From Verpa conica (lineage: Eukaryota > Ascomycota > Pezizomycetes > Pezizales > Morchellaceae): DNA of 64,000 nucleotides. Positions 1 through 10,434 of the stretch are shown here, piece after piece. The translations under genes were made by a program, and so were the position numbers. Each line of letters starts with the position of its first letter. The stretch's first letter is position 1. Where the stretch lies: the NCBI GenBank assembly GCA_033030425.1, contig JAUFSD010000021.1, positions 186,001 through 250,000 of the forward strand, given 5' to 3'. The notes beneath the pieces are model-generated. The model saw nothing but the letters and a program-made list of their open reading frames with translations, had not been told where the DNA came from and did no database searches.

Positions 1-2
1 AT

Positions 3-218
3 ATTAACTATAAAGATCTTAATGGAAATACACCGCTTCATTGGGCCTGCACGAAAGACAAAGTGGCTGCAGGGACTTGGCTTACTGCCCGTGGAGCTTT
101 TATTAATGCGAGGAACAATAATGGCGATACTTCACTTGATGCAGCGTACCGGATGAATTCTCGAGCCTGTATTGCCTGGTTACTCAATAACTCTGCAAGG
201 CGTTCACGGGATCTCTGA
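3..218 (+). CDS. Ankyrin-repeat protein, C-terminal fragment
   Basis: The frame is open from the left edge of the window to a TGA at 216-218, giving the last 71 residues of a longer protein. The text reads NYKDLNGNTPLHWACTKDKV, then GAFINARNNNGDTSLDAAYR, which is the ankyrin signature (D-NG-TPLHWA, then a next repeat with N-NGDT-LD-A) about 33 residues apart. Ankyrin repeats mediate protein-protein binding; the partner is unknown because the rest of the gene lies outside the window. The tail (LLNNSARRSRDL) is basic. No other domain is visible in this fragment. Confidence 0.75.
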   Translation: MNYKDLNGNTPLHWACTKDKVAAGTWLTARGAFINARNNNGDTSLDAAYRMNSRACIAWLLNNSARRSRDL

Positions 219-987
219 TACAATAGATAATCAACAAGGCGATCAAGCATCATTTCAACTTATAGAAGGCTAGGGAGATTAGATAGGAGGGATGAAGAAA
301 TAAAACGGCAGCAAACCGAGCCCGGAAAGGCAACCTATTAGTACCACGTTGTACTGGGGAGGTCTAAGAAAAGCCGCTTACAACGATCTTGAAAGAATAA
401 AAGAATAGCTGAGATTTCCTCTATTGTGGAAGGGATTTTGCTTATTGAAACATTTATTAACTCTTTACCTTCTCATTCATACCTAATTCTAGAATTCCCC
501 TATTCACTAACCATTAAAAAACTCCCTACTAAATGCTTCCTAGCCAACTCTGAATTTGTCTATGACGCAAGTATATGGTACTCGGCCATGAAAGAAATCA
601 CATGAACCACCTTCTGTTTTAAAAGATGAACACTCAATGAAACATATAAGCTTAAATAACTATTGTATACTCATCTATATATAGAGCCTTTCCCGGGGCG
701 GGTAATAAGATAGGTATTTGATTAACTCAAGATACATCAAGTCACTATTATAAGCGTCTTGGTTCAGTGAACATACACGTACTTACCGCCATGGCTTAAA
801 TATAATGAGTCCCTCCAAAATCAGCGAATACAACCCAACTCTAGTATAGTCCATACCGATGGATCCTCTTTCGCTATGGAATTACTCTCATGCAACCTCT
901 CTTCAAATGGCCCAAACACCGAATCCCGTAAAACCCTTTCCTCGATGTTTTTCCTACCCAGAATCATCTAATACATAACTTCCACCG
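219..987. other. Gene-free interval
   Basis: AT-rich spacer between the ankyrin gene and the cyclin-like gene. I see no coding frame, RNA gene or repeat that I can support. Confidence 0.5.
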
Positions 988-1707
988 CTACCTTGCGTCA
1001 TACCCCACGCAATATCGATTTTCATTCATACGCTGATATATCTCTGTTGATACGGCAAAGCCACCTCGCCTCGAGCGCCACATCCACTCTTGCTCGATTT
1101 CATCCGTGGAACGCACTGTCTCAGCATCAAGGTGCAACCTCCAATCCACCTGTTTCAGCCACAAGTCTCTCTCTTTAATCAGATGACCTTTCTGGATACT
1201 ACCACAGTTCCAATACTCAATTTTTAATGCAGAATCTGTTAAAATATCATATGCAAGTCTAAGGGCGACTAAAAGCTTTATAGCCACGAAATCCCACGAA
1301 ATGTGCTGTTTTTCGGTTTTGAAGCTCTTCATATGTTTTTGGAGATACACTAGCCCTAGGAAGATTACCCGAGCTTGTAGACCATTGTCGTATATAATAT
1401 TTAACGCAAAGGTTGCAATGAACTCAGGTATTTCTCGACGGGCTGCCTCTACCGGGGGTAAAGGATAGATTCTGTTTCCAGTATCAGTGAGTAAACACTA
1501 AATATAGACTTTTGAATGTACAAACATGTCAATAGCACGGTTTGCTAAAAAGTATGCCATAGCTCCCAAATTAAATTGAAGGTCACTGAACGAAATTTTC
1601 GTTTGATAGCCCCCACCTATGGGAGGTGCTTCATTATAATTTCTTGCCTGCTTCGTATGAACACAAATTAGCTCTATTGAAACTAAACACGATACTAGAG
1701 CGGACAA
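988..1707 (-). CDS. Cyclin-like protein (PHO80/PCL type), interrupted or spliced
   Basis: Reading on the minus strand, the frame encodes EIPEFIATFALNIIYDNGLQ, ARVIFLGLVYLQKHM, then KLLVALRLAYDILTDSALKI and IKERDLWLKQVDWRLHLD. This matches the cyclin box of PHO80/PCL-like cyclins: helix with RVI-L-Y-QK, KLL-ALR-AYD-L-D, ERD-LK-VDWRLH. Such cyclins bind and direct a cyclin-dependent kinase. The 120-residue C-terminal part (988-1350) is continuous with upstream codons to 1497. One in-frame TAG (1498-1500) separates it from 69 further codons in the same frame (MAYFLANRAIDMFVHSK). Either a short intron removes the TAG (a TTTAG acceptor sits exactly there) or the gene carries a nonsense mutation. 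The 5' exon structure is unresolved. Confidence 0.6.
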
Positions 1708-2669
1708 ATAACTTCAGGCACCTTAACAAATTCCCAGTACCCTTTTGGCACAAGAATCCTACCGATTTCACCATAGTGGTAAGTGTGGACGAGATTACCC
1801 CTCACTGTCAGGTCGTCAGGTGCCCCTCCTAGGACACAGTCCTTCATAGGGCCCATGATGCAGATTGTACTTAAACAAGTCTAGAGAGTTTAGTAGTTCC
1901 GGGACTTCTATAGATTTTTAAGCTTGCTGAAAGGTCGATTGGAGTTGGGATCGCTGATTACGCAAAGGTAATCTCGCTTGTTTGCGAAAATCGCTAATTT
2001 ATCACCGATACGTGGCCCCCCCACCAAGCAGTTACATCACCTCATTCGAAATCAACACGCCAGTTTCACGCAGCCATCCTAGCCACCCGAATGAGGCGAG
2101 AGATACAAATCACTGTTCGGTAACTTTGCGCAATCGGCCCGCCACGAAAAATACCCATCTAGTATCGGCATACATAACTACCTGTCTTTCAATAGGAAAT
2201 AAGTCCGACATCAGTAGCGATTAAAACTGGGAACTATTTCTAATGAGCTAATAACCGAACGTACTTATAGCCCCAGATTAAATAGGCACAATCAATATAT
2301 ATAAAAATTAGCTATAATTACATAACATAACTTTAAAAGCAGCCTAAAGATTACATGTACCCGGTAAGAGAACCTTTCACATTGTAAGGACATTATGACA
2401 AAAATCGTTAGGGATTATAGCTAGAAGAAGCTATATTTTAGCCCTATTCACAGTATAGAGAGTTCCTGGTGAATTACCTTAAAGGCTTACTTCGAAAGAA
2501 ACTAGATTAATATTCCCTATAGGTTTCTAGCTGAACTTCACATAGCAAAGACTTATAGGAAACAGTTCATAGATGACATGAAACCGGAGATGAACTACTT
2601 AATCAATCTTAAGCTAATTTTTAACGAGACAGAAGATACTCTCGTTGTGAAGGCATCCTCCCACATATC
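1708..2669. other. Gene-free interval
   Basis: Between the cyclin-like gene and the ubiquitin-like gene. Small open frames here have no family resemblance or good start context. A TACATGTA palindrome lies near 2352. Confidence 0.45.
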
Positions 2670-3479
2670 CTACCTTCTTTCCGTTCGACCAATTTGATTT
2701 TCTCCAATATGCCGAAGCTTCCATCCATGAGCATAGCCCTTAACCTCAGAGACCACACGTTTCCCTGCCTTTATCACCTTGCTATCTTTATCCACATAGC
2801 CAAAGTCCAACGTAGCCCAATCCCTAATATCATAATTACCCAAAGTCTGATCGTCATCCAAATCCTCATCTTCCCCATGTTTTCTCAGAAAGCATGCACC
2901 TATATGTACGGTAAGAGTAGCTTCTATCTCCTGCTTGCATTTACCAATTGTATACCCGGTATTAAACTTCATCTGGGTAGTCCTCTCAGTCCCAACTTGC
3001 TTAATGATGAGTGTCAATGGTTGTTCCTCCACTCGCTGCTCATATTTCCTTGGTTGCAGCCATAATGTCGACTGGTCCTCAACTCCGTACTCACTAAGTG
3101 GTGCTTTGAGGGCCATTCTGTGTACACCAAAGCTCAAATCCCACATTTCTGTCGGAATATCAGCTCTATCCTCAAGAATTTTGTGTAAGTCCTCGACTGT
3201 TATCTGGTCATCAATGTCGATACGCAACTCATCGGCCACTAGTGTTAGAAAAATTAGCCCTGTTCTCACCCAGTATAGCTTATGAGAGAGGAAACCCACA
3301 GCCATGTATAACCACTTGGATCTGCATGATGTTACTTGATAGAGTTCTAGATTGAATCCACCTCTATAGGGCTTTAGATGACGAAACTGTAGGCTGTTGT
3401 GAGATGACACTGATAGTTTAGTACGACCCTTGAGAGAGATAAGAACCATGAATGAATATTCTACGCAGTTATAGGTCAT
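2670..3479 (-). CDS. Protein with two tandem ubiquitin-like domains
   Basis: The 269-residue frame carries two ubiquitin-fold segments. The first, about residues 88-143, reads ITVEDLHKILEDRADIPTEM and ends SEYGVEDQSTLWLQPR, equivalent to the ubiquitin helix, LSDYNIQKESTL and final strand. The second, about residues 154-228, has TIGKCKQEIEATL, then DLDDDQTLGNYDIRDWATLD. Neither ends in the Gly-Gly needed for conjugation, so it is more likely an adaptor than a modifier. The first ~80 residues look non-coding in part. A start at Met11 (MVLISLKG, position 3449) followed by an intron ending at the CTAG near 3240 would give a normal first beta strand; I could not settle this. The C-terminus is basic. 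Confidence 0.6.
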   Translation of the reverse strand: MTYNCVEYSFMVLISLKGRTKLSVSSHNSLQFRHLKPYRGGFNLELYQVTSCRSKWLYMAVGFLSHKLYWVRTGLIFLTLVADELRIDIDDQITVEDLHKILEDRADIPTEMWDLSFGVHRMALKAPLSEYGVEDQSTLWLQPRKYEQRVEEQPLTLIIKQVGTERTTQMKFNTGYTIGKCKQEIEATLTVHIGACFLRKHGEDEDLDDDQTLGNYDIRDWATLDFGYVDKDSKVIKAGKRVVSEVKGYAHGWKLRHIGENQIGRTERR

Positions 3480-4708
3480 GTGGCACCACCAAATAGAACG
3501 CGTGCAACGTCACCACCCCAATGGCCCAGATACCGGAGCTTGCTACAATTATACCATTCTACTATCCCACACACTATATACTATATTATCTCTGTTATTA
3601 GGGCCTTTTTCCTTCAATTCCCTTAAGTTCCATAGGCCGTATTCATGTACTTATGATTGATTGATTCGTTCATTCACCATAGGTCATAAAGGCAGAAAGA
3701 TCATTATGCCAAGCCCTTGTCTTGGCGAAGTTCCATCACGAGATATCACGCGACAGTCTTAGATGCCATTTTGATTTTTTATTCTTGTTTTGTTTAATTC
3801 ATTAAAATAACGAGCCTTCCCCGCTACTCGGAGAAAACACACACAAAGAGACTGAATACCCTTGAATCATATCGATAATACCTAGTTATTCTTATCCCTT
3901 ACACTATTTATAGGAATTCTAGCTTCTTTCAATTACTTTCACTATGCGTAGAAGAAATTTTCGCTAGGTTTTATATATTTTTCCAAATGTGAACTACTAG
4001 AAGTTTCGTAGGACTAGGGTCCGACCTCCATCGATACCAGGTGTTACGTCATGTAGTTCTCCTGCTCACAATCTTCCATAGAAACTTATATTGCTAAAGG
4101 ACCTTGGGCTACACGATATTAACCATATCTACGTTGAGCAAATGGCCGGAAAGATGGTATACACTACGTCTATAAATAAAAAATCTGACATAATTTACAG
4201 TAATATCTCCAATAGCAGCGACATGGCTCCTACATGATTCTCACATGGAGCATGAGCCAAACCTATATCCCACATCAAAAATAAAAAGAACCCCTATGTT
4301 TAGTCTACCAAATAATATATGTTGTTTACGAAGTTGATATTGAAGGTCTTGTTTTTGTTCTCTTACGTTGACGCGCGCAAAAATCAGACTTTGTGACCTC
4401 GGTATATATAGCTTTTTAAAAGGATAACCTTTTTAAGCAAGCCCTAAGGTAAACTAGAAAATTATGCAGTTTGTGAGATATCATGTGAATAAATTATCAA
4501 TATGATTGGTCAAAGGGGCATGCGGCCTCACCCCACCCGCCAAGGATAGCGGGATAACCGATTCCTTCATATTCATTCCCCCACAATAAAACACCACATA
4601 CAAATTTTGTTTCTTGTTGACATCCCATCTACCACCACCATAACCACAATCATATCTACAGCTGTAATCATCACTTACAAATCGTCACCATCGTACCCAA
4701 CAGTCATA
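3480..4708. other. Intergenic region with a dispersed-motif copy
   Basis: No supported gene. It contains one minus-oriented copy of a roughly 35-bp dispersed motif (3641-3675) described separately. The rest is AT-rich without recognised signals. Confidence 0.5.
3630..3683 (-). repeat. Short dispersed motif flanked by a 7-bp direct repeat
   Basis: Minus-strand text is close to GAATGAATGAATTAATCATA followed by AGTACATG, shared with sites at 23766, 36417 and 50657. The exact heptamer CCATAGG stands on both sides (3630-3636 and 3677-3683), as expected of a target-site duplication. The short length means chance cannot be excluded for this copy alone. Confidence 0.45.
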
Positions 4709-5614
4709 ATGCGTCGTACTAACTCCATCGAGATTGGTTCCTCATTCCCTACCTCTTTCTTATCTAGGAGGACCATCACTGGCGGCTTCAAGCGTCCCCT
4801 TTACCAGATCCTTGCTCCTTATCCACACACTTCTAGAACTGAGCCCGATACTTTCATCAACCCACCTTACGGAAAACATGCTGTTATTGCAGAAGGAGCA
4901 AATCTTGACATACCACATAAAAGTGCGTGGATGTTTACTACGCAGAAGCAGAAGCTTTTATCGTCAGTACAAGAGCCACCACGGGCTCAGGTGATGATTG
5001 AACTAGAAGACGGTACTTGGGAGAAGCGAGACCAATCTCCAGAACCTGAATACCATTATGAGAGTGATGGAGAGGTTCTACACTTAGATAATGACATAAT
5101 GGAAAGGAATTTGGATACGGGCTTCATTGGAGAATGCGGCCGGAGTGGTTGCCTCAAGGTTTTAGGTTGTGTTGACTGTTTAGGAAAACGGTAAGGATAA
5201 CCAGGTCCTGGGTTCCTGCTTCTGTTTTTATCGCTAACTATTGCGGCATTGTACAGCCCAAAAATTCCAACACCTAGAAGTACTTTCAGAGAGGCCATCT
5301 TGCAAGCAAGAAATATTTCTCTAACGAAAGGTCTCCCACTAGATACATCTATAACTACTAAATCCTCACTTGAATCTCGGGAGAATACCAACGAGTGCTT
5401 TCCGAAACACTTAGAACGCCTCGGAAGCCCCTCTGTGGTAATTCCGTATAAAGCACCAAGTCTCCCAGCTCCACGCCCAACTTCTAGATATGCAACTCCT
5501 AGAACGGGGCCAAAAATTAAGTATGTTCGGAAAAGAGCTGCCGAAACACTAATCGAGAAGACATTCATCCATAAAAAGGCTAAGACTGTGAATAAGAAGA
5601 GAAAACTAAAGTGA
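4709..5614 (+). CDS. Uncharacterised basic-tailed protein, two exons
   Basis: Exon 1 is 4709-5190 and exon 2 is 5257-5614; the 66-nt intron has donor GTAAGG, branch point GCTAAC and acceptor ACAG. Splicing keeps frame and gives 279 residues. The chosen start (MRRTNSIEIG) has a good context; an upstream in-frame ATG at 4607 would add 34 Thr/Ile-rich residues. There is no recognisable domain. The N-terminal part is Ser/Thr/Arg/Pro-rich, the middle is acidic (SPEPEYHYESDGEVLHLDND), there is a Cys cluster near the splice (GECGRSGCLKVLGCVDC), and the C-terminus ends with Lys/Arg runs (HKKAKTVNKKRKLK) that resemble a nuclear localisation signal. Function unknown. Confidence 0.55.
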
Positions 5615-6702
5615 TCAAGGATGGTACAAGGTGTAGGTGCTATTTTTTTCTTTATGCTAGGGATTAAGCTTTGGGACATATCTTGCGATGGATAGGGCCC
5701 ATAAACAGCTTTTCCTTTAGGAATAATGAAATTAACTTGGTGTATTTTGTCAGTTTTACTCTTCCACATTATAAATATATTTCTATGAGGAGCTCTGCTA
5801 ATCTTAATACAGTAGATGTACATCGGTTGATTAGATATAGATGGCAGTCAGAAGCTAGAATTATACCTTATTAATATAACTTTCAACACCACGCAAACAA
5901 TTAATTCGGTTCCTAAATAAAATAGACTAAGCACGACCTACGACAACTTAATAAGATTTTAATTCAACAATTACATGTACTGATACAAGATAGGCCGAAA
6001 ATATAATATACTACATCTAAGACGAAGCCATCACCAACCGTTTAACCATACCCTCCAACCCTAAAAATATTGAAGACTACCCCCACAGTCGCTACTTCCT
6101 ATTACCATAGTTTTATCCCCATTTTAGTGAGACCTTCGGTTATAGTAAAGGAGTCACAATAGAAAACCCAGTCATATCTAGTCCGACAAACTTCACATAT
6201 TTACACAAACCTTTACCATGATCTAGGTGGGCTTTCCCTAGAGACAAGCGCCGGAGCTGCCTCGAAAAGCTGGGATATTGACACGTGGAGTTATGGTCAC
6301 CCAAGTCTTTACGATGGGTATGTTGAAGAGCAGAAGTATGGGCGTCTAACCATTTTGCTATGCCGGATGAGTATCTATAATACCTACATATGTTCTTGAC
6401 CAATGGTAAAGTAATTCTCAATACAAAGAGCGGAATTTTAAAGCTAGAAGATTTTGTGTTAACCTCTAGTTCAGAGTTAGGAGCCCTCACGCTGCCAAAA
6501 GGCTATGAAAACTACAAAAGAAGCTAAATATTTGAGATATAAAAAATCATTACTAAACCAAGCAATCAACTATGCATACCTCTTTTTAACAAGCAACAAG
6601 GGACTACAAGAATTGGCCTCCCATATCGCTAGAAGAGTGTAGCTAAAGCTACATAAAATCCGAAAGAGAAAATATTTCTCGGAACCCATCCCTCTTCCGT
6701 AT
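5615..6702. other. Intergenic region, possible kinase-like relic
   Basis: No supported gene. On the plus strand near 6255-6310 the translation SKSWDIDTWSYG resembles protein-kinase subdomain IX (D-x-WSxG), in a short open frame without the catalytic loop. This is too little to call a gene. Confidence 0.35.
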
Positions 6703-7392
6703 CTACCTCCGCACCCGATATCTTTGTTCTCGATACCCCCCATAACCATCGGCATCATTATAGTACCAACGTGATCCATGCCCAATCCTTCTACCATCAT
6801 ACTCATCATCTGAAGTTGAAGCAGAGACAGAATCCAGATCTTGAATACGCTGGGCAAGAATATTCCATTGATCCCTACCTTGATACCTACCAAGGTGATA
6901 CAGGTCCTCAGGATGACTAGCAAGAACCCTCGTCTCAGCACTCCCAGACCCTCTCGGTTCATGGCGATTCCGACCTGAGCGGTTCGTATCATGAAGGTTG
7001 AATCCACCAGGATACTTCCTTGAGGAACCGGTAGATAGGTACGAAGGTACTCCTATTTTTGCAACATCGGTTGGGTAATAAACTTGAGAAGTTGCAACGA
7101 CAGAGGAGGAAGATTCGTGCTTTCGTGCTTTCTTCTGCTTTTCCGGAGCAGGTAATAGTAGCAATGGAGGTGGGGAGGTATTTTTAGGCTTAAAGTAACT
7201 TCTTATCGTCGTCTGTGGTGTTGAAGCCACGAGTGGGGTCACAGCTACTCTTAGCTGTGAGTCTGAAAGTTTCACTTGGAGCGCAGAGTTCTTGTTTGTG
7301 CAGACCTCTAGGTCACCGGAGTTGAAGTTGGTTTGAAACCCCACCCCCGAATTTGGGTGGTTGTGGAACTGGAAAAATAGTGAATCGGACAT
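6703..7392 (-). CDS. Uncharacterised low-complexity protein with a PIP-box
   Basis: A single-exon frame of 229 residues. Residues 60-67 read QTTIRSYF, an exact match to the PCNA-interacting protein box (Q-x-x-I/L/M-x-x-aromatic-aromatic), followed by KPK as often seen in such peptides. A Pro/Leu run and a basic stretch (EKQKKARKHE, about residues 84-93) that could be a nuclear signal follow. The C-terminal third is rich in Arg, Gly, Asp, Tyr and Ser. No catalytic domain is visible. If the motif works, the protein would be recruited to the sliding clamp in DNA replication or repair; that is inference. The frame is compositionally odd, so the gene call itself is moderate. Confidence 0.5.
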   Translation of the reverse strand: MSDSLFFQFHNHPNSGVGFQTNFNSGDLEVCTNKNSALQVKLSDSQLRVAVTPLVASTPQTTIRSYFKPKNTSPPPLLLLPAPEKQKKARKHESSSSVVATSQVYYPTDVAKIGVPSYLSTGSSRKYPGGFNLHDTNRSGRNRHEPRGSGSAETRVLASHPEDLYHLGRYQGRDQWNILAQRIQDLDSVSASTSDDEYDGRRIGHGSRWYYNDADGYGGYREQRYRVRR

Positions 7393-8522
7393 AGTGGTTG
7401 ATAGTGATGCCTAAGGTAATAGGTAGCTAGAGATATTATCTGAAGACGAATTTAGATTGGATTTTCAGGCTGCGGACAGCAAGATATTTAAGACTTTACA
7501 GTACCGCAGGCTGATGTTGATTTAGTAGTCCGGCATTGCCCACTTTGTCTATAGTAACCCTTACGGCATGTGCAGTGACAAACGACACCTACAACCTATA
7601 TGCATATCCAGGAGCTATTAAGTAGTAATATGCTACTTTTCTTATCCGTGAATCACCACAACCGTAATATTGCATGAATCCGCGTTTTACCCGTATGGCA
7701 TAACCCGCCTACTTCCTAGGCCAGTCTGCATTTCCCTTATCTATTTAGACGCACTTTGTTATTTCTTATTTTTATCCGATAATCGGGTTTATACATCCAC
7801 TATTACTTCATCTCCGTTGGTGATTTCTTTCACAATATGCACCTTCAGACCCTACTCGATTTCTTTGTTCCCAGGGTTAGGGTTTATAACGAGGCACCAT
7901 GACCCCATCTACTTGAAATAATTTATCTGCATCCCTGTCCGCGTAGGCACGTATTTTGATGTACCCAATAAGAGAAATCAAGTCAGATAATTCCTAGCCT
8001 GGTGTATAATATGCTACGCGTTTTCACCTATTGTCTCATACCGCAGGCCCGCGCTCATAACAGAACCCTAGCCTAAATGATGTGATTAGCTCATTATTCG
8101 TATTCAGTAGTCTTTGAGCAGCATTTTTAGGAGGATTACATACGAGTACGAATGAAACAACAAAAAAACCCGGCATCTTTTGTTAGTGAACATTTTCAGG
8201 CAAGCTTCAGACAAATGGTACTCCCGAATTCTCATCAGTTGTGGTCCTGGCTCGGATTAGTGCTACCAATAAATTCTTAACATGGGATTTACCCAGTTAA
8301 AGTAGTTGCCGCTTCTTTAAGTACTTCTATATCAGTTACGACCAACCTTACTCACCTACAACCACCAGGCTAGCATATTCACTAGTCCCTTTATCTTTTG
8401 ACCCCCACGACTTTAGTGTCGGTCAATAAATTTCCTTTCTCTGAGCTATAAACAAGGCTATCAACTTTTTTGTTCCAGGCTCGACCTAGCCCCAACTACC
8501 CACATCGTAGCTACAGAAACAT
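7393..8522. other. Gene-free interval
   Basis: Between the PIP-box gene and the tRNA. An 83-residue open frame at 7670-7921 has no family features and I do not call it. Nothing else is seen. Confidence 0.5.
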
Positions 8523-8622
8523 GTCTTCATGGCTTAGTTGGTTAAAGCGTCGGTCTCATAATATGACTAGATCATTAGATCTAGATATCCGAAGGTCGCG
8601 AGTTCGACTCTCGCTGAGGACA
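8523..8622 (+). tRNA. tRNA-Met (anticodon CAT, elongator type) with intron
   Basis: The acceptor stem GTCTTCA pairs with TGAGGAC (8615-8621, one G-T pair) and the discriminator base is A (8622). The A box is TGGCTTAGTTGG and the B box is AGTTCGACTCT. The T stem GCGAG pairs with CTCGC. The anticodon loop is CTCATAA with CAT at 8557-8559 and stem TCGG/CCGA, the same arm layout as yeast elongator tRNA-Met. An intron of about 26 nt (8561-8586) sits one base 3' of the anticodon, the normal eukaryotic position; its exact ends can shift by a few bases. The intron contains a perfect 7-bp hairpin, CTAGATC/GATCTAG (8567-8573 with 8578-8584). Confidence 0.93.
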
Positions 8623-8644
8623 GGCAGAAGGTTGTTCGACTACC

Positions 8645-8649
8645 TTTTT
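8645..8649 (+). terminator. RNA polymerase III terminator of the tRNA
   Basis: TTTTT lies 23 bases after the tRNA 3' end, the expected distance and form for Pol III termination. Confidence 0.75.
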
Positions 8650-9054
8650 CAAGACTGATCTTGGTAGAGCTCTTTTGAGTGTTTCGTGAATCACATTCCT
8701 TAGCGTTGTAGATACCCAAGCGCTCCAGGAAATAGAATATAAGCAAATATATTTCAACCCTAGTCTTTCAATCAACTTATTCTTCTAGTTGAAGAAATAT
8801 TAAAGACCCACACCAACTATAATCTAACGAAACTACATATAACTATACTCATGACTAAACTAGTGAGAGCGAAATCCTGAATATAAACACCTGTTTTGTC
8901 AGAGAAGTAAATAATGTAAAATTAAAGTTTAATTAAATCCTAATAAATATTCTTCCCCGTTCCGTAGTGCAAAGCTTACCCTAAATATGTCTTATATACG
9001 TGTACTCGTCTACATATGCAGAGCAAACCAATTATACATGTTATCACCTTAAAA
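8650..9054. other. Gene-free interval
   Basis: AT-rich spacer; nothing recognised. Confidence 0.5.
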
Positions 9055-9729
9055 CTATCGTCGCCACCACTCCCAAACGATCGGAGGAGATACACTTCTA
9101 TCTTTCGCTTCTTCTCGAAAAATATATACATCAGAACTACTAAGGCCGACTGTTCCTGACAGCATTCTATACGCATTTTCTTTAGCCTCCATCGCTTGAC
9201 GTCTTCTCCTCAGTTCTCCACTAAACTTCAACGGTGGTCGAGCCCTCTCCTCACGCTCTATTACTTCTCTAATTCTCTCCTCTTCCATTTTTTGTTGCCG
9301 AGCCTTCTCCTCAATCTCCTCAATCTTCTTCTGCTGTCGAGCCTTCTCCTCAAGCTCCTCTATCTCTCTAAGTCTCTCTGCTTCCTTCCGTAGCCACCGA
9401 GCTTGGGATCTACGTCTATTTCTCTCTCTTCCGCGCTCTGTTATCTTCCTCTTTTTCTTCGTCTTGGGAGGCGGCTGGATCTCTCCGTCTTCACCGGGCT
9501 CCTCAGTATTACAAATAATAACAGGAGTAGTGTCACAACCCGGGTGGGGAGGATCGACGAGTATATTTTGAGGTTCGGAGAAACTAACTTGAGGTTGTAC
9601 CAGGCACTCAGTCGATTCTTCTTGACCTTTTTCCATGCGTGCATCCTCCCCCTCCTTGGCCTGTGGATTGAGAGTAGGATCCGTGGTACCCTCTAGTGTC
9701 TTGGGAGGTGTGTGGGTGACTGTAGCCAT
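9055..9729 (-). CDS. Basic coiled-coil protein, bZIP-like composition
   Basis: The start chosen is MATVTHTPP at 9729, giving 224 residues; an upstream in-frame Met would add 17. The N-terminal 90 residues are acidic, Thr/Pro-rich and probably disordered. Then comes a strongly basic stretch (KTKKKRKITERGRERNRRR) running into a long charged helix (ARWLRKEAERLREIEELEEK). The layout of basic region then helix recalls a bZIP, but the invariant Asn-x7-Arg spacing is not met and leucine heptads are weak. The helix contains a direct duplication of about 13 residues (IEELEEKARQQKK, then IEEIEEKARQQKM). It is likely nuclear; function unknown. Confidence 0.5.
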   Translation of the reverse strand: MATVTHTPPKTLEGTTDPTLNPQAKEGEDARMEKGQEESTECLVQPQVSFSEPQNILVDPPHPGCDTTPVIICNTEEPGEDGEIQPPPKTKKKRKITERGRERNRRRSQARWLRKEAERLREIEELEEKARQQKKIEEIEEKARQQKMEEERIREVIEREERARPPLKFSGELRRRRQAMEAKENAYRMLSGTVGLSSSDVYIFREEAKDRSVSPPIVWEWWRR

Positions 9730-10434
9730 TAAAGCAAGGGAGTGGCTCTTGAGACGTGTATATTCAATAAAACCTATCAAGGTTAGTACATATATAATCT
9801 GTAGCTAGTAGGGCCGGGGTATTCCTTACCTCCTATCCTATGACGCGTCGCTGAGATCTCTACCGGGTTTGCGGCAAAACACACAACTAGGTTGGATATT
9901 GAAGGGGGGGGAAATAGCAATTGAGATAGTGGATAGTAATATAGAAATTGGCTTAAAGTGGTTGAGTCCTGTGTGATGTTTGCTTGCCTATTGTTTGTGC
10001 CTAGCAGGAGATGGAAGTTGCAGCCGTAATGTAACACAAGGTATGCTGACTAAGTACTTACCTATAACCAGCTGTTTGCATGTCCCCCATACCTTTGCTA
10101 GACTCTCATCATTACACACCTCCTATGGCCTCAATTACAGACCCAACTCTCGGGAATCATTCTCACTCGAGTCCTTCATCACTTACGCGAAACCGCACCA
10201 AGGTAGACTATAGGGGTTAGCCCAGGATCCTACACTTACCCTAATATCTATAGGAAATATTCAAAACAAATGCCTTTTCTACAGCGCTCACAGCCCCCAA
10301 AGTTTCTTTTACGTTTACCAGAAAAACTACATGTAACTCCTATCGAACTTGTGCTTGATTTTACCCATACAATTCCCCACAACCCAACCCAAGCACCACC
10401 ATGATACAGGTCAAATTAACTATTCACCAACTAC
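9730..10434. other. Gene-free interval
   Basis: Spacer with a G run near 9905 and a TACATGTA palindrome near 10328; no supported gene. Confidence 0.45.

Noticed and set aside
5056..5823. 255-codon open frame on the minus strand
   Set aside because: It lies opposite the two-exon plus-strand gene at 4709-5614, whose splice signals and frame agree; the antisense frame has no family features.
6240..6400. Kinase-like fragment SKSWDIDTWSYG
   Set aside because: Only one kinase-like motif, no catalytic loop or ATP site, and a stop soon after; could be chance.
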